Below, piece by piece: positions 63,917 to 64,000 of a stretch of DNA of 64,000 bases (its first letter is position 1; the number at the start of each line of letters is the position of its first letter). A model generated the notes under the pieces. That model was not told the origin of the DNA. It worked only from the letters and a program-made list of their open reading frames with translations, and searched no databases. The translations under genes and the position numbers were made by a program. Source of the DNA: Kroppenstedtia guangzhouensis. Lineage in GTDB: Bacteria > Bacillota > Bacilli > Thermoactinomycetales > DSM-45169. The stretch spans positions 124,001 to 188,000 of the forward strand of contig NZ_BMEX01000001.1 of the NCBI RefSeq assembly GCF_014637345.1, read 5' to 3'.

Positions 63917-64000
63917 ATGAGCGAAAGCAAGGTTCAGAGCATGACGGGTTACGGTCGGGGGGAATCGGATGCCGAAGGGGTTGGATTCACGGCGGAGATT
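63917..64000 (+). CDS. yloC: YicC/YloC family endoribonuclease (3' truncated by window edge)
   Basis: Only 28 codons lie in the window. They read MSESKVQSMTGYGRGESDAE, GVGFTAEI, and MTGYGRG is the invariant N-terminal signature of the YicC/YloC family, recently shown to include endoribonucleases. ATG 63914 and 63917 are adjacent and in frame. In Bacillus this gene follows the calcium ATPase gene yloB directly and leads to remA and gmk; here about 25 kb of other genes lies between. Confidence 0.88.
   Translation, partial: MSESKVQSMTGYGRGESDAEGVGFTAEI

Overview
The window reads as a chromosomal segment of a spore-forming Gram-positive bacterium of the Firmicutes. The left half follows the Bacillus subtilis order closely: ftsZ, spoIIGA, sigE, sigG, the ylmC-ylmH cell-division cluster, divIVA, T-box/ileS, a DksA-like gene, lspA, an RluD-type pseudouridine synthase, the pyr operon, then the NFACT gene (yloA/rqcH) and the Ca2+ ATPase (yloB), with yloC (YicC family) starting at the right edge. 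The high GC content together with this order and the sporulation genes points to Thermoactinomycetaceae (Kroppenstedtia/Melghirimyces-like). That placement is an inference, not a database result.

Layout. 1-8.3 kb: division and sporulation regulators. 8.3-11.5 kb: ileS with its T-box leader. 11.5-15.6 kb: an AT-richer accessory block (SDR, esterase remnant, TetR, cytochrome P450, frameshifted ferredoxin). 15.9-19.1 kb: an unusual alpha/beta SASP, a DUF5665 protein, the DksA-like protein, lspA and the pseudouridine synthase. 19.1-29.4 kb: the UMP operon pyrR-pyrP-pyrB-pyrC-carA-carB-pyrF-pyrE with three PyrR attenuators but no pyrK/pyrD, and a CarA whose catalytic cysteine is glycine. 29.4-38.5 kb: a membrane protein, a polysaccharide deacetylase, an SMR exporter, a Phe/Pro-rich small protein, an amidase with a frameshifted signal peptide, rqcH and the Ca2+ ATPase. 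38.6-43.1 kb: dapF, a YeiH/LysR pair and ilvA. 43.2-44.2 kb: a CRISPR array with no cas genes in view and one 117-bp spacer. 44.6-48.9 kb: CarD-like regulator, luxS, mtnN, pgi and a small Lys-rich membrane protein. 49.2-57.1 kb: galTKE, a ROK repressor and a sugar ABC importer without its ATPase. 57.1-63.1 kb: a DUF1648 gene flanked by a duplicated permease 3' end, then glpF-glpK-glpP-glpD. 63.4-63.9 kb: no clear gene, then the start of a YicC-family gene.

A feature that crosses these regions is a dispersed, roughly 130-bp intergenic element. Five clear copies and two degraded or uncertain ones are visible. Its long hairpin has arms that co-vary between copies, and the loop and downstream segments are conserved. 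I do not recognise it as a named family, and it is the best candidate here for an undescribed RNA or mobile element.

The genes form clear functional sets: Z-ring assembly and early sporulation sigma factors; glutamine- or ammonia-fed pyrimidine synthesis under PyrR; methyl-cycle recycling with AI-2 production (mtnN-luxS); Leloir galactose use next to a sugar importer; and glycerol use under CcpA (perfect cre) and GlpP. Two CDSs (ferredoxin, amidase) are broken by single-base changes in short homopolymers, so either recent decay or sequencing error must be kept in mind.
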